Of a stretch of DNA of 64,000 bases, positions 9,946 through 20,253 are shown piece after piece. Where the stretch lies: assembly GCA_026018925.1 (NCBI GenBank), contig JAKSZU010000002.1, positions 9,793,662 to 9,857,661 of the forward strand, given 5' to 3'. Every line of letters starts with the position of its first letter. Within the stretch, counting starts at the first letter, position 1. The translations under genes and the position numbers were made by a program. This stretch comes from Tupaia tana (Eukaryota; Chordata; Mammalia; Scandentia; Tupaiidae). The notes beneath the pieces are model-generated. The model saw nothing but the letters and a program-made list of their open reading frames with translations. It was not told where the DNA came from and did no database searches.

Positions 9946-10768
9946 TGTGGACAGAAGTCTGACTACTTTTCCTATTTTTGCAAAATCTTTTCAAAAGGGA
10001 CTGGGGAAGTCATGCCACAAACATTAACAGAATTCTTCCTACCTCTTATTCCTGGCATAGTATCTTTGAGATGTATATTTCAACCAATTATAGTATATTC
10101 TTTTGCTTATCTCTTCCCAAGACACAGAGCTTCCCTTTCCTTGAGATGTAGATTAAGCCTTTCTTTAATCTCTTCCCAAGACACAGATCTTCCCTTCCAA
10201 TCACCAACCTAAGAATTGGGGAACCTGTCTCTCACCAACAGCCCAGAGTCCTGGCCTGTAGATAATTAGGAAGACCTAAGGAATACCATCAGAGAAGTGC
10301 TCATTGTATTTGGGTGTTACAAAAGCAGACCTAGACAAGCTGTTCACTTGAATGGTACCTGTTGGTCAGAAAAAACCATTTATTTAAAGATTATGATCAT
10401 GTAAAATGACAGTACTCAACCCTTCTAGCAAAATATTTTTTTGAAAAATAAACTAAATGCCTTTATAAAAAACAAAACAAAACAAAACAAAAAAACAAAA
10501 AAAAAGAATTGGGGAACCCACCTATAACCTACAAGTCGACCCCCCCCTTCTTCATGTCCCGCCTTTTTGGGCCAGACCAACGGAAAATCTTTTCACTAAA
10601 TGTTGTCTGTCAATCTCAAAAACAAATATAAGGAACCTCTGTACATGATCACCCCAAGAAAGGCATGTATGCCTCTTCTGCGGGCCTAGGTCACTCATAT
10701 TTGGCTTGGAAATAAACTGCATTAATTATTATTATTAATTTTACAGTTGGTTATTTTTTCTGTCGACA
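9946..10768 (+). mobile_element. Fossil solo LTR, probably ERV1-class
   Basis: Begins TGTGG and ends TCGACA, bounded by GTGG at 9942-9945 and 10769-10772, a 4-base duplication typical of gammaretrovirus-like integration. It has blocks resembling AAGACACAGAGCTTCCCTTTC and, near the 3' end, GGCTTGGAAATAAACTGC with an AATAAA. Without the nested retrocopy and its extra target copy the LTR is about 530 bases. No internal region is present. Subfamily not named. Confidence 0.6.
10226..10503 (+). pseudogene. Retroposed mRNA 3'-end copy inside the LTR
   Basis: About 280 bases ending in AATAAA (about 10447) followed by an A-rich (CAAAA)n tail, flanked by a perfect 15-base duplication AAGAATTGGGGAACC at 10211-10225 and 10504-10518. 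This is the hallmark of L1-mediated retroposition of a polyadenylated transcript. It has no SINE promoter boxes. The parent gene was not recognised; it would correspond to a 3' UTR, so no coding remnant is expected. Confidence 0.75.
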
Positions 10769-10772
10769 GTGG

Positions 10773-11334
10773 TAAAGTCAGGCGAACTGCAATGAGAAAT
10801 GAGAGGTGACAGTGTGGGAAATGCAGCGGATGCCACAGGAATGCCATGCACTCTGGTCCTTGCAGGCCCACGCCCTGCACAGATAATAGCACCCTGGAGG
10901 ACGGGATGGAGTGGCTCCCGAGAGACTCGACAACCCGCACCCAGCTGCTCAGATCGCAAGGTATGACCCAAGTGCCAAGAGGTTCTTGTAGAACCTGGTC
11001 TGAGCCCAGTGCAGGGACGGGCAGGGGAGGCGACCCCTTAGCCTCGAAGTGTCTATTGGATGACTGAGCTCATCACAGGACGAACTTTCAGCCTGCGTGT
11101 GTCCCCAGAAGCCTCCGCCCCCCACCCTCGGTTCAAAACCTGGGGTTGAGTTAGACAGAGGGGCTCCTGGACTCCACAGGCCCACAGTGAGACCAGCGCA
11201 AAATGAGCGAGTGGTCAGACACAGGTGCAGCAGTTCGACAGAGAATGCTACGTCTGTTGAATCTGACAAAATATCGGCCTTATGTAAGTTTTGTATGACT
11301 TTGTCTTTTTACTTCTTTTCCTTTCCCCCTTTTA
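10773..11334. other. No gene seen
   Basis: Ordinary sequence between the LTR and a SINE. Short frames only. Confidence 0.4.
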
Positions 11335-11349
11335 AAATATTGCCAGAGG

Positions 11350-11444
<95 letters not shown>

Positions 11445-11577
11445 CCTGCAATGGGGCCTGATCACACTACAATCTCTTTCCTCCATTTCTCCACCATGTT
11501 GGGGTTTGGGGCACGCACCCACCCTGGCCTGCCATAGGCGATCTGGCTCTCTTAACCACTGCACGATGGGGCAGGCT
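11335..11577 (-). repeat. Family C SINE with expanded TG/AG tract
   Basis: ATTGCCAGAGGC then about 17 TG units running into about 25 AG units (11350-11438), then the family body AATCTCTTTCCTCCATTTCTCC and a reversed head ending ACGATGGGGCAGG. The microsatellite grew from the SINE's own TGTG/GAGAG segment. Confidence 0.75.
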
Positions 11578-11587
11578 CTTATTTCGT

Positions 11588-11790
11588 TTGTGAAGTTTTT
11601 ATTTATTTAAAGACAGAGTCTCACATATCGTGACCCTCCTTCCTCAGCCTCCCAGCTGTGAGGAAAGGTGGGCAGACCGCACGTGGCTCTTTTGAGGCAA
11701 GGCTCGCTGTTTCCCAGGCCGGCCTCGAGCTCCTGGCCTCCGGTGTGGCTTCAGCCTGTGGAACACAGCGTCTTAGCGGTGCACAGCGCT
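11588..11790 (-). repeat. Alu-like (7SL-type) SINE, diverged
   Basis: Reverse orientation. AAAGACAGAGTCTCACATAT, CCTTCCTCAGCCTCCCAGCTG and, further on, TTGAGGCAAGGCTCGCTG..CCCAGGCCGGCCTCGAGCTCCTGG resemble two 7SL-derived monomers. Diverged, so the assignment is tentative. Confidence 0.5.
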
Positions 11791-11984
11791 GCTCTGGGCC
11801 TCGGTGATGTACTTTTATTTATTTTGTGTAAGAAATGGCTCGCGGTGGGTTAGAAATGAAAACAAATGGAAAACGTCCCTCAGCACTGGCTGTCTGGGAA
11901 GCACGGCTCTAGCTGCAGACCCGCGAGTCTGGCTCCCTCCTTCCTCTTTGTGGAGCTGTGCTTACCTGCAGCACTCACTGTCGT

Positions 11985-12178
11985 GGGACGCCACACTGTC
12001 CCGTGGCATTGTACCGCATCCCGTGCTGTGTGTTGTGCCGTGCTGTGCCGCGCCGGATCACGTGGTGCTGCACTTTACTGTGTAGGGCCGTGCTGTGCTG
12101 AGTCTCACTGCATTACGGGTGTTGCGTTGTGTGGTCCTGTACCGCGCCGGTGTATTGTACTGTACTATATCCTGCTGT
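11985..12178. repeat. Degenerate TGTATTGTG-like low-complexity array, left part
   Basis: About 190 bases of imperfect short units such as GTGCTGTGCCG and TGTATTGTACTG with no strict period. The same texture resumes at 13114-13172 beyond an LTR fossil. Confidence 0.6.
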
Positions 12179-12242
12179 CATTGTGGTGGTTCATTTTGGG
12201 TGTCAGCTCGACTGAACTGGATGGAAGGTTGGTGAAACATGA

Positions 12243-12497
12243 TTTCTTCTTCTTCTTCTTCTCCTCCTTTCCTTTTCTAATTTGCCGGAGGGCCAGAGTG
12301 CTGGCAGAGGTAGGACGATGGTCGTCACAATTCTCTCTCTTCCTGTTTTTGGGAGTTGAGGTATGCACACATGTGCACTTGGCCTGTTTTTTCAGCTGCT
12401 GGGTCTGGGACTCAGCTGCACAGTTGGCCCGTGGGATCCAGCCCACCATGTGGGATCCTGTGGGATCTCCACCACCATGCCACCAGCTGGCCTGCGA
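12243..12497 (-). repeat. Family C SINE, diverged, inside an LTR fossil
   Basis: A CTT-rich tail, TTTGCCGGAGGGCCAGAGTGC, then a reversed tRNA-like head ending CACCACCATGCCACCAGCTGGCC. Confidence 0.65.
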
Positions 12498-12675
12498 CCA
12501 TTGTGTTTGTGAGAGTGTTGCCCCATACTATTGGCTGGCGGGGGAAGAGCCACCTTCAGTGTGAGTGGGCACAGCCTGCAGCTCAGAGCCTGGGAGGGAC
12601 AAACAGGGGAAGTGGGATTCTGTCACCTCGCTCCTCTCTCTGTCCTTCCTTCCAGAGTAAGCTCTGTGCTCCACT

Positions 12676-12795
12676 CCTCTACCTCTGCCTGCCCCACCTC
12701 TGCCTGCTCCATCTCTGCCTGCCCCACCTCTGCCTGCCCCACCTCTGCCCGCCCCACCTCTGCCCGCCCCACCTCTGCCCGCTCCACCTCTGCTC
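12676..12795 (+). repeat. 15-base minisatellite, about 8 copies
   Basis: Unit CCTCTGCCTGCCCCA with CCYG and CTCC variants. Local to the LTR fossil. Its translations give Cys/Leu/Pro- or Thr/Ser/Ala-rich artefact peptides. Confidence 0.85.
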
Positions 12796-13113
12796 CTGCC
12801 AGCTCCTGGCCCTTGCACCCCTCCCTCCAGGCAGACTGAGTTCTTTAGCCTCTGGACACTGGACTCAGGACTCAGCAGCAGCAACCACAGGGCACTCAAG
12901 CCTGAGATTTCCTGAGGGCCCCCTTCAGGCCTCAGACTGGAACTGCACCAGCTCACCTGCTTCCGTCTTTCAGCTATTTTCTCAGCTTGCAAAGCCTCTC
13001 GTGGGACTTCTCTGTCTTGTGGTCCTGTGAGATAATTCCTAGTATAGGCCCCTTTTCTTCACACATGTATTTAGCCTGTTGGTCCCATTGCTCTGGAGGG
13101 CCCTGAACAGCAC

Positions 13114-13172
13114 AGCTATGTTGTATTGTGTGGTATCGTGTTGCGTCGGGCCGCACTGTATTACGTCCGTGT
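13114..13172. repeat. Degenerate TGTATTGTG-like array, right part
   Basis: Short run with TGTTGTATTGTGTGGTATCGTG, matching the texture of 11985-12178. Probably the other half of an array split by the LTR insertion. Confidence 0.55.
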
Positions 13173-13966
13173 AAGGAAAAGCAGTTACCGATGACCTGCC
13201 GAAGGGAAGTCTTGGCTGGTCGTCAGGGAGGCCGCATTGGCTTACCACGATTACATGCCAACGCTCGTTTGCCCATGCGAAGGCCTGGGTGAGAGTGCAG
13301 TTGGAGATGTCGTTCATACACTCCTACCCTGGCAGCCATGGACAGGAAGAGGGAGCCTCCCTTCCTTTCCTGAGAAGGGCTTTGTGAGAGCTGCGTCTGC
13401 GCATTCTGTGTCCGCCACGCGGGTTGGTGATGGGTGTCAGGGCGCTCCAAAATGCCAAGTGTTCTGTTAGGGCCCACGCCTCGGCTGCTCAGGTCCGCAC
13501 CCATCTCTTCACCGTTTCTGAACTCCCTGCCTGGCACGTGACCCTCCTTCTCCATCCCTAATGCCAGTGTTTTCAGATCCACTTGGGACATCGGGGACAT
13601 CCATGTCTCTTCTTTCTTCTTGCTTGGAATTCTTCCTCTAGCTTTGGAAGGAAGCACCACGATAGAAAACTCTGAAGAGAAGAAATTACAAGGGAGCGAT
13701 TACTCGTTATCTGGATAATGAGCTTCCGAGGGATCAGTGGGCTCGCGCACTTGGGCTGCTGGGCTCTGTGATAAAGTTCTGACGGGCTCCTCGTGTGAAC
13801 AAGCTCACGAGTAATGAAACATTTCATAATGACAGGCTGTCTGCATTTTCACAAGAAAGGCGGCGATTTTCACAAGAACCTATGGGAACAAACTTCCCTA
13901 TCATTTATTAGAGGTTTGGGTAGCTCTACCTTTGGGCGTGTATGGGCCGCCCCATGTTTACAGAGT
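13173..13966. other. No gene seen
   Basis: About 0.8 kb of unassigned sequence with short frames only. Confidence 0.4.
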
Positions 13967-13983
13967 CAGGATGGTTGGTTTTT

Positions 13984-14252
13984 TTTTTTTTTTTTTTTGG
14001 AGAGGTTTTTCGCTATAGGGCGCGTGCGCTCGCCAGACAGACAGAGAGAGACATAGAGACAGAAAGCGAGAAATCACCCCCCAGGGGGGATGGTCACGCC
14101 GCAATCCCTTCTCCTCCATTCTCCTCTCGGGATCTTGGGCACGCACGCACACGCGCCCGGCGTGAGTTTTAAGCCACCGGGTCCAGGACGCGAACCGCGG
14201 TCGACTACGTGGGAGTCCAGCGACATAGCCATTACACTAACTGCTGGTTCCC
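13984..14252 (-). repeat. tRNA-derived SINE, family A, young full-length
   Basis: T tail, GAGAGGTTTTTCGCTATAGGGC, body, and reversed head with an intact B box (GAACCGCGGTCGACTACG side). Target-site duplication CAGGATGGTTGGTTT at 13967 and 14253. Confidence 0.9.
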
Positions 14253-14410
14253 CAGGATGGTTGGTTTTATGCAGTGAATTGGCCACACCTCTTACCGACA
14301 TATTCTTTTCACATGAGTGCAGAAGCAAGAAAAACTGGCCATAGTTGTGAGAAGTTATTTGCATAAAATAATAATATCTATCATGTGAGAAGTAGACATT
14401 AATACTAACT

Positions 14411-14575
14411 CAAGGGGCAGGCAGGTGGTTAAGGTGCTGGACTCCCATGTGACTAACAGCAGTTCAAGTCCCGGACCTGGCAGCTTGCTTTCTCACTTTT
14501 CCTATCTCTCTCTCTCTGGTCATATCAAATAATAATAATAATAATAATAAAAAACAAAATTAAAAATAAATCATT
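14411..14575 (+). repeat. Family B SINE
   Basis: Head with GTGGTTAAGGTGCTGGACTCC and B box GTTCAAGTCCC, short body ending CTCTCTGGTCATAT, then (AAT)n and an A-rich tail. Confidence 0.8.
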
Positions 14576-14599
14576 CTTTAAAAAATACTAGCTCAAATC

Positions 14600-14775
14600 A
14601 TTATTTGCTATTTGCCCGGCACTGCTCTTAGGGCTTCACGTGCTTATTCATCATAGTGTAAGTACACACTTCTGTTGTCGCTGCTGTACGGACTAACATC
14701 CTCAGAGCAGTTAGTGGGAGACCCACGGTCACACTATGACAGGCTGACTCCAGAGCTTCTGCTCTTCATTTTACT
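14600..14775 (-). repeat. MIR SINE, reverse
   Basis: Ordered matches to the reverse MIR: TTTGCCCGGCACTGCTCTTAGG, a block near CTAACATCCTCAG, and ACCCACGGTCACAC..GGCTGACTCCAGAGCTTCTGCTCTT. Confidence 0.6.
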
Positions 14776-15679
14776 CAGCGTTAAATTTCTTCCCACATTG
14801 ACAAAGATTCGCTTTCGCTGTTCATCCTGAGGAGGAGGCTGAGAAATGTGCATGCCACGTAGCTGGTATGAGGAGTCACTGGGCGGGATGAGGACGCTCC
14901 CCCGCCTTAGTACCCTTCAGTGAGCGAAGCAGGCAGTGTGTGGCGCTAAGAAAGCGGAATCGTGATGTTCTGGCTCCTTCCTCATTCCCCCGACTCCGTC
15001 CTGCAGCCCAGCTGCTGCAGTCGGTGTGTTGTGGTTAGACTGCGGGGGAAACGGAGCGGGGCTGCTCCAGCGCTGGCATCGCGGGCTTCACGGGTCCCGG
15101 TCACGCCAGGCTCGCCCTTTCCTCAAACAAGCCGAGAGCCAGGCGGTGAAGCGCGTGACGCTGGGGCCTGCATACTGTTTCTGGGCGACCTGGACATCTG
15201 CTTCGGGGGTCGTTCTCGCCTGGTGGTGGCTCCTCCTGGAAACAGGTCCTGCGGTCCTGAGCCTGGGGGACGCCAGCAACATAAGTGTTCTAGCGAGTTG
15301 GAGGGTACAGAATGAAAACACGAGGCAGATGGGCTGGAAACACGGAGGCCAGATCTAAGGCATCTTGAGAAGAGTACAAGAGAAGTTCGATGACAAAGGA
15401 TAAGGCTAAAGGACATAAAAGACCGGAGCGTCAGACTGAGAAGAGAGAAACCGGTGTGAGAGAGGAAAGAGCTTTCAGGACACAGGAGTGTGACGTGCCC
15501 GACGCACTCAGTAGCAGGCACATGCAGCTTCTCTCATGAGCGGCTTCAGCGTTTTAAGACAAGTCTTTACGCACTCTCCCCGCTCCTCATTTTTGGAGCT
15601 CCTTCCTTTGCCAGCATGATCCAGGCCAGGCCCACCTACCCTTTCATCATCAGCAGCCAGTCCCTGGGTCCACAGCATT
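14776..15679. other. No gene seen
   Basis: Mixed GC sequence with two overlapping + frames of about 110 codons (14962-15358) that show no recognised domain or splice context. Probably non-coding. Confidence 0.4.
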
Positions 15680-15947
15680 TTTTTTTTTTTTTTGTAGAGG
15701 TTTTTGCTATAGAGCGTGTGTGCTTGCCAGAGAGACAGAGAGAGAGAGAGAGACAGAAAGCGAGACAATACCCCCTGGGGGGGATGGCCACGCCACAATC
15801 CCTTCTCCTCCATTCTCCTCTTGGCATCTTGGGCATGCACACACACGCGCCTGGCGTGAGTTTAAGCCACTGGGTCTGGGACTCAAACCAGGGTCTACTA
15901 CATGGGAGTCCAGTGACATAGCCATTATTAAGCCAACTGCTGGTCTT
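15680..15947 (-). repeat. tRNA-derived SINE, family A
   Basis: T tail, GTAGAGGTTTTTGCTATAGAGCGTG, body, reversed head. Flanked by ACAGCATTTTTT at about 15672 and 15949. Confidence 0.9.
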
Positions 15948-15959
15948 GACAGCATTTTT

Positions 15960-15999
15960 TAAAAAAGTTTGTTTATGTAGAGCAAGGGGGTGGGTGGGG

Positions 16000-16030
<31 letters not shown>

Positions 16031-16185
16031 CTTAAACCAGGTTTCACACCACGACCCTCCCCCTGCCTTCCCAGCCAGCCAGAACAGTGGGTGCATGTGC
16101 CCAGCGGCTATTGGCTCACCTGGGAACTGAGCCCTGATTGTCCACATGGACCTAGCACCATGGAGCACTGTCCCTGGACCAGTTT
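15960..16185 (-). repeat. SINE-like element, unassigned
   Basis: A GAGAGAAAGAGAGAG tract followed by a block with TGGGTGCATGTGCCCAG and a head-like CATGGACCTAGCACCATGGAGC. Probably a diverged family C or D relative. Confidence 0.45.
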
Positions 16186-16439
16186 TATCTCTCAGTAATT
16201 GTCAAATGAATGAAAAAGGAATGATTTCAGTTAAAAAGAACTATTAACAAATAAATGGTTTATCTCTTTTCCCCTTTGTGTGCTGCACTCAGATTTTGCT
16301 TTTGAAAATTCTTTCAAGGTAGCCATGGTGGCCATGTTTAATACATAGCCACCTGCATCTACACCTGCATCTACCACTTCTCCACACATTCTCTTTATTG
16401 TTCTTGCAACTGACCCATCGTCATACCTGTACATGAATT

Positions 16440-16535
16440 CAGCATGGTTCTCAGGCTGCTGGGGCCAGGATTTGAACTGTGGTCAGCCATCTGGGAACTG
16501 GCTCTTTTTAATTGTTAGGACATGGAGCTGGCCGC
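16440..16535 (-). repeat. SINE head fragment
   Basis: GCTGGGGCCAGGATTTGAACTGTGGTCAGCCATCTGGGA...GGAGCTGGCC is a reversed tRNA-like head without most of the body. Confidence 0.6.
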
Positions 16536-16666
16536 ATTCGCACGTGTTCTGTTAGGTTTATTTCTAGATACCTTATCGTTTGTGTTGCTCTTTAGATGGT
16601 GGGAATTTTCTTTTGTTTTGCTTTAATTGTGCTTCCTGTTTTTGCTAGTGTATAGAAATGCAATAA

Positions 16667-16760
16667 TTTTTTTTTTTTGGAGAGGTTTTTGCTATAGGGC
16701 GTGTGCACTCGCCAGACAGACAGAGACATGCCCTAAGACAAAAGCCTCTAAAAAAAAAAA
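16667..16760. repeat. Palindromic SINE remnant (tail-to-tail inverted)
   Basis: A reversed family A tail (TTTTGGAGAGGTTTTTGCTATAGGGC) runs through the CAGACAGACAGAG segment and is followed at once by a forward tail (GCCCTAAGACAAAAGCCTCTAAAAAA). The two arms are complementary with few mismatches and would form a hairpin. Confidence 0.8.
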
Positions 16761-16920
16761 GGAAGAAGGCAGCATTGGTAGGCTTCACTAGCTTGACAAG
16801 GGAATTCTCACACATTTCTTATATACAATGTCCAGAATTCAACCAAACGTTATCAGACATACACAAGCAAGCAAACATACACACAAAACAGAACTAAGAA
16901 TGAAAATTTATTGCATTTTC

Positions 16921-17190
16921 CGACCAGCAGTTAGCATAACGGCTATGTCGCTGGACTCTCACGTAGTCAACCGTGGTTCGAGTCCTGGACCCTGTGGCTT
17001 AAACTCACGCCGGGCACATTTGCATGTGTGCCCAAGATCCTGAGAGGAGAATGGAAGAGAAGGGATTGCGGTGTAGCCATTCCCCCTGGGGGGTGATTTC
17101 TCGCTTTCTGTCTCTCTCTGTCTGTCTGGCGAGCGCACGTGCCCTATAGCAAAAACCTCTCCAAAAAAAAAAAAAAGAAAAAAAAAAAAG
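16921..17190 (+). repeat. tRNA-derived SINE, family A
   Basis: Full head with TTAGCATAACGGC and GGTTCGAGTCC boxes, body and A tail broken by G. Confidence 0.9.
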
Positions 17191-18050
17191 AATGCTGTGG
17201 AATTCTGGGTGATGTTATCCTCCTTCAGAGGGGTTTCTGCAAACTTCGAGCAGATAGGTAGAGTGGAACTTGCCTTAATCTAACATGAGCTGAGCTGACT
17301 TCAGACCGAATTGCAGTTGTTTCTATTTCGGGTTTGCACTTTCCTGCTGAGGTGCCCCCCTGCAGGGGTCCCAAACAAAGACTTATTTAACCAAGAGAAA
17401 ACCCCAACCACCCAGCATTTGAGAGAATAATGTATTTGGCAGAAGCAAACACATTTCCATGGATAATAGCCCAGACAGATGGTAGATAGTGAGACATTTA
17501 ATCACAGGGCTCTGACATTTAAGAACTCAGGGGCTTGAAGTTCTGTTGACTTTCAGAGATAGGCAGAGCTTAATAAGCCAAATAAATTATTCTTTTGTTT
17601 TCTGCTGAAAAGGCTGTAAATAGCATTTTACGAGTTCTGTCTGTCATCTTTTTAAAATAAGGAACATTAATTATTCTTCTAGCATAATATTTTTATGAAG
17701 GAAAGAGCATTTCTAAATATATTTATTAGTTGCCAAATGAAGGGTCCGAGGTCAGTTGTTTTCTGTCTATTCTTTCCATGATCCAAAAAATTATTTAAGA
17801 TATTTTTTTAATGAATAGTTTTGACCTTTTAGTTAATTTACATTGCATTTTGGCATCAGAAAGGGTTATATAATAATGCAGCCTTCTGCTTCCAAATAGG
17901 GATTTAAGGGGAGGAAAAAACCTCACTATTTAAATTTAGAAATCTTGTATGTTTGGTTATGAAGGACCTTTCTTCCCTTCTAACATTTTTTTTACAGGCT
18001 CTCCTGAACCCAGAGCTTTATACTCTTGTTTAAAAATAAACAAGAACATG
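17191..18050. other. AT-rich, no gene seen
   Basis: About 860 bases, AT-rich from 17560 on. No frame, RNA gene or named repeat. Confidence 0.4.
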
Positions 18051-18330
18051 GGACCAGCAGTTAGCATAATGGCTATGTCGCTGGACTCCCATGTAGTCGA
18101 CCGCGGTTCGAGTCCTGGACCTGTTGGCTTAAACTCACGCTGGGTGCGTGTGCAGGCGTGCCCAAGATCCCGAGAGGAGAATGGAGGAGAAGGGATTGCT
18201 GCATGGCCATGCCCCCTGGGGGTGATTTCTCGCTTTCTGTCTCTGTCTTTCTGGCGTGTGTACGCGCCCTATAGCAAAAAAAAAAAAAACAAAAACAAAA
18301 AACCTCTCTAAATAAATAAAGAAAGAAATG
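18051..18330 (+). repeat. tRNA-derived SINE, family A, young
   Basis: Intact head GGACCAGCAGTTAGCATAATGG with B box GGTTCGAGTCC, full body, A-rich tail ending AAATAAATAAAG. Confidence 0.9.
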
Positions 18331-18734
18331 CACAAAAACAAATAATGATACTTTCCATATCACATTATTTCAATTTCTTGAGGTCAGCTGGAAAAAAATA
18401 TAGTACTCCAAATGTGCAACTTTAAAATAGTTATTGCAAGTCTCCACCTCGTTGATGCCAATGAGCTCACGTGGTGAGCATCTTCTACGTGCCTTTCTCT
18501 GTGCCACACGGAAGTAACTGGGCTCCGATTCAGAGGTTCTAATTGTGCGCCCTGCTTGAATGTAAACTGTACAGGATTGCATCATGTTAAGCAAGCTGGG
18601 CCAGGGGCTCAAAAAATAAAGCAAAAGAAAATATTTGGAAATGAAACACTATTTTTCAATAAACTTATTTAGCATTTTGTATTCAGAAGAATCTAGAAAG
18701 TATATTTACTTTTAACATGTACATGTAAATCTTA

Positions 18735-18955
18735 AGAGGCTGGACAGTGGCACAGCAGCAAAACGAGATACTCTTGGAGCCTGATCTACACAGGAAGGTT
18801 CCAGGTCGGTGTCTGAAGGCCTCCCCGAGTACAGCAGACACAGACAGCCCATCTGCTGGGGCTGACTGAGGCGAGGGTGGGCCACGGACTTAAGACCTGG
18901 GTGGGCGTGCTGTCTCTCTCTCTGTCTCACCGTCGAAGAAACAAATAAATGTTTA
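18735..18955 (+). repeat. SINE, family D
   Basis: Head GCTGGACAGTGGCACAGCAGCAAAACG, middle with AGGTTCCAGGTC and CTCCCCGAGTACAGC, ending CTGTCTCTCTCTCTGTCTCACC and an A-rich tail. Confidence 0.65.
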
Positions 18956-19689
18956 AACTTTTTCAGTTTTATCCCCCACTTTGAAGTTCATAAAGGGCAG
19001 GTCGTAATCTTTGCGGAGGTTGGGACCATTCAAGGCCTTAGAGCAGTTTGTTTTCGATTCTGGCTTTTCCGACTTGGTGGAGAGAAGCTGAGAAGATGGA
19101 AGACGGAATTTTTCTCTTCTGCCGCTTCTCCCTCCCTAGCACTCCTCTGCCCCAGAACTCTGAGGACAAGGGATAGGAAGTTGAGGTGCGTGGAGACGCA
19201 GTTGATGCAGAGGACGTGGCGGTCTGAACGTGGTCAGTCTCCTTCTGAGTCTGCACAGGAGTGGCAAGGGCCCCAAGAACGCTCTTCCCCGACAGCGTGA
19301 AGGACATTGCAGGGAGCTCGAGGGTTTCAAGGCTGCTCGAGGGAGAGGCAGGACCACAGAGCGGCAGCTGTGCACACAGGCCTCCCTGGACGGCGCGTGG
19401 CCAGGCTTGCGTGGGAGGAGTGGTCCCTTAGACAGGAGACTCCCGGAGACAGTGGTGTGGGGCCACCACCCAGAAGGGGGGAGAGGCCAGGGGATTCCAG
19501 GACAGAGGGAAGTGAAGGGAGGTCATGTGTTAGGTAACGCTGCTCAGGAGAGCCTCGGCTCAGAATTCCAAAGGCCACGGGAGTCTGGGGTGGGGTTCAA
19601 CATCTGTCTGCTGTGTCTTGATGAGATTAACCTTTAAATAGGTAGATGGAACCAAGCAAGTTGCCACCCCCTTTATTTAATTATTTATT
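18956..19689. other. No gene seen
   Basis: GC-moderate sequence with overlapping frames on both strands (19130-19640). The + frame 19230-19637 is rich in Gly, Arg and Glu with no recognised domain. Non-coding is more likely. Confidence 0.4.
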
Positions 19690-19966
19690 TATTTTCTTTT
19701 TTTGGAGAGGTTTTTTTTTTTTTTTTTTTTTTTGCTATAGGGTGCGTATGCTTGCCAGACAGACAGAGACAGAGAGACAGAAAGCGAGAAATCATCCCCC
19801 GGGGGGATGGCCACGCTGCAATCCTTTCTCCTCCATTCTCCTCTCGGGATCTTGGGCACGCACGCACACGCGCCCGGCGTGAGTTTAAGCCACCGGGTCC
19901 AGACGCGAACCGTGGTCGACTACGTGGGAGTCCAGCGACATAGCCATTATGCTAACTGCTAGTTCC
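19690..19966 (-). repeat. tRNA-derived SINE, family A, young
   Basis: TTGGAGAGG and a long T run, GCTATAGGGTGCG, full body, reversed head to CTAACTGCTAGTTCC. Confidence 0.9.
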
Positions 19967-19969
19967 CTC

Positions 19970-20253
19970 TGCCCAACTGGTTTTGAGCCAGGACTTTGCA
20001 ATGCCTCATCCTGCTTTAGGACTTGGACCCAAACTTACATGAGCAGCTCTCCTGGCCTCCAGCTTGCTGAACGCAGATCTCCGGACTCCTCAGCCTCCAA
20101 GCAGTGTGAGCCAATTCCCTCTAACAGATCTCTTCCTCTTATATGTATAATTAACTATAGGTGTGCGTCTGTGTTTTATGTATGTGCACACACATGAATG
20201 TGTGTATTTATCTATTGGCTCTGCTTCTCTGGAGAACCCACACTAACACAAGC
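19970..20253 (+). mobile_element. Fossil LTR fragment, ERVL-MaLR-like (3' part)
   Basis: CCAGCTTGCTGAACGCAGATC, CTCAGCCTCCAAGCAGTGTGAGCC and the end TATTGGCTCTGCTTCTCTGGAGAACCCACACTAACACA match the 3' half of the same LTR type as at 12.2-13.1 kb. Truncated fossil. Confidence 0.65.

Larger units (their letters stand above)
12179..13113 (+). mobile_element. Fossil solo LTR, ERVL-MaLR-like
   Basis: Starts with GGTTCATTTTGGGTGTCAGCTCGACTG and ends with GGTCCCATTGCTCTGGAGGGCCCTGAACAGCACA, matching the ends of the common mammalian LTR that reads GGTTAATTTTATGTGTCAACTTGACTGGG...CTGTTTCTCTGGAGAACCCTGACTAATACA. Broken. It contains a later SINE and an expanded 15-base minisatellite. Confidence 0.65.

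Noticed and set aside
11866-13030. 232- and 224-codon + frames
   Set aside because: They cross a low-complexity array, a SINE, an LTR fossil and a 15-base minisatellite. No domain and no splice context.
16931-16995. tRNA-like segments with A and B boxes
   Set aside because: These are SINE heads: the acceptor ends do not pair as a tRNA and each is followed by the SINE body and A tail.
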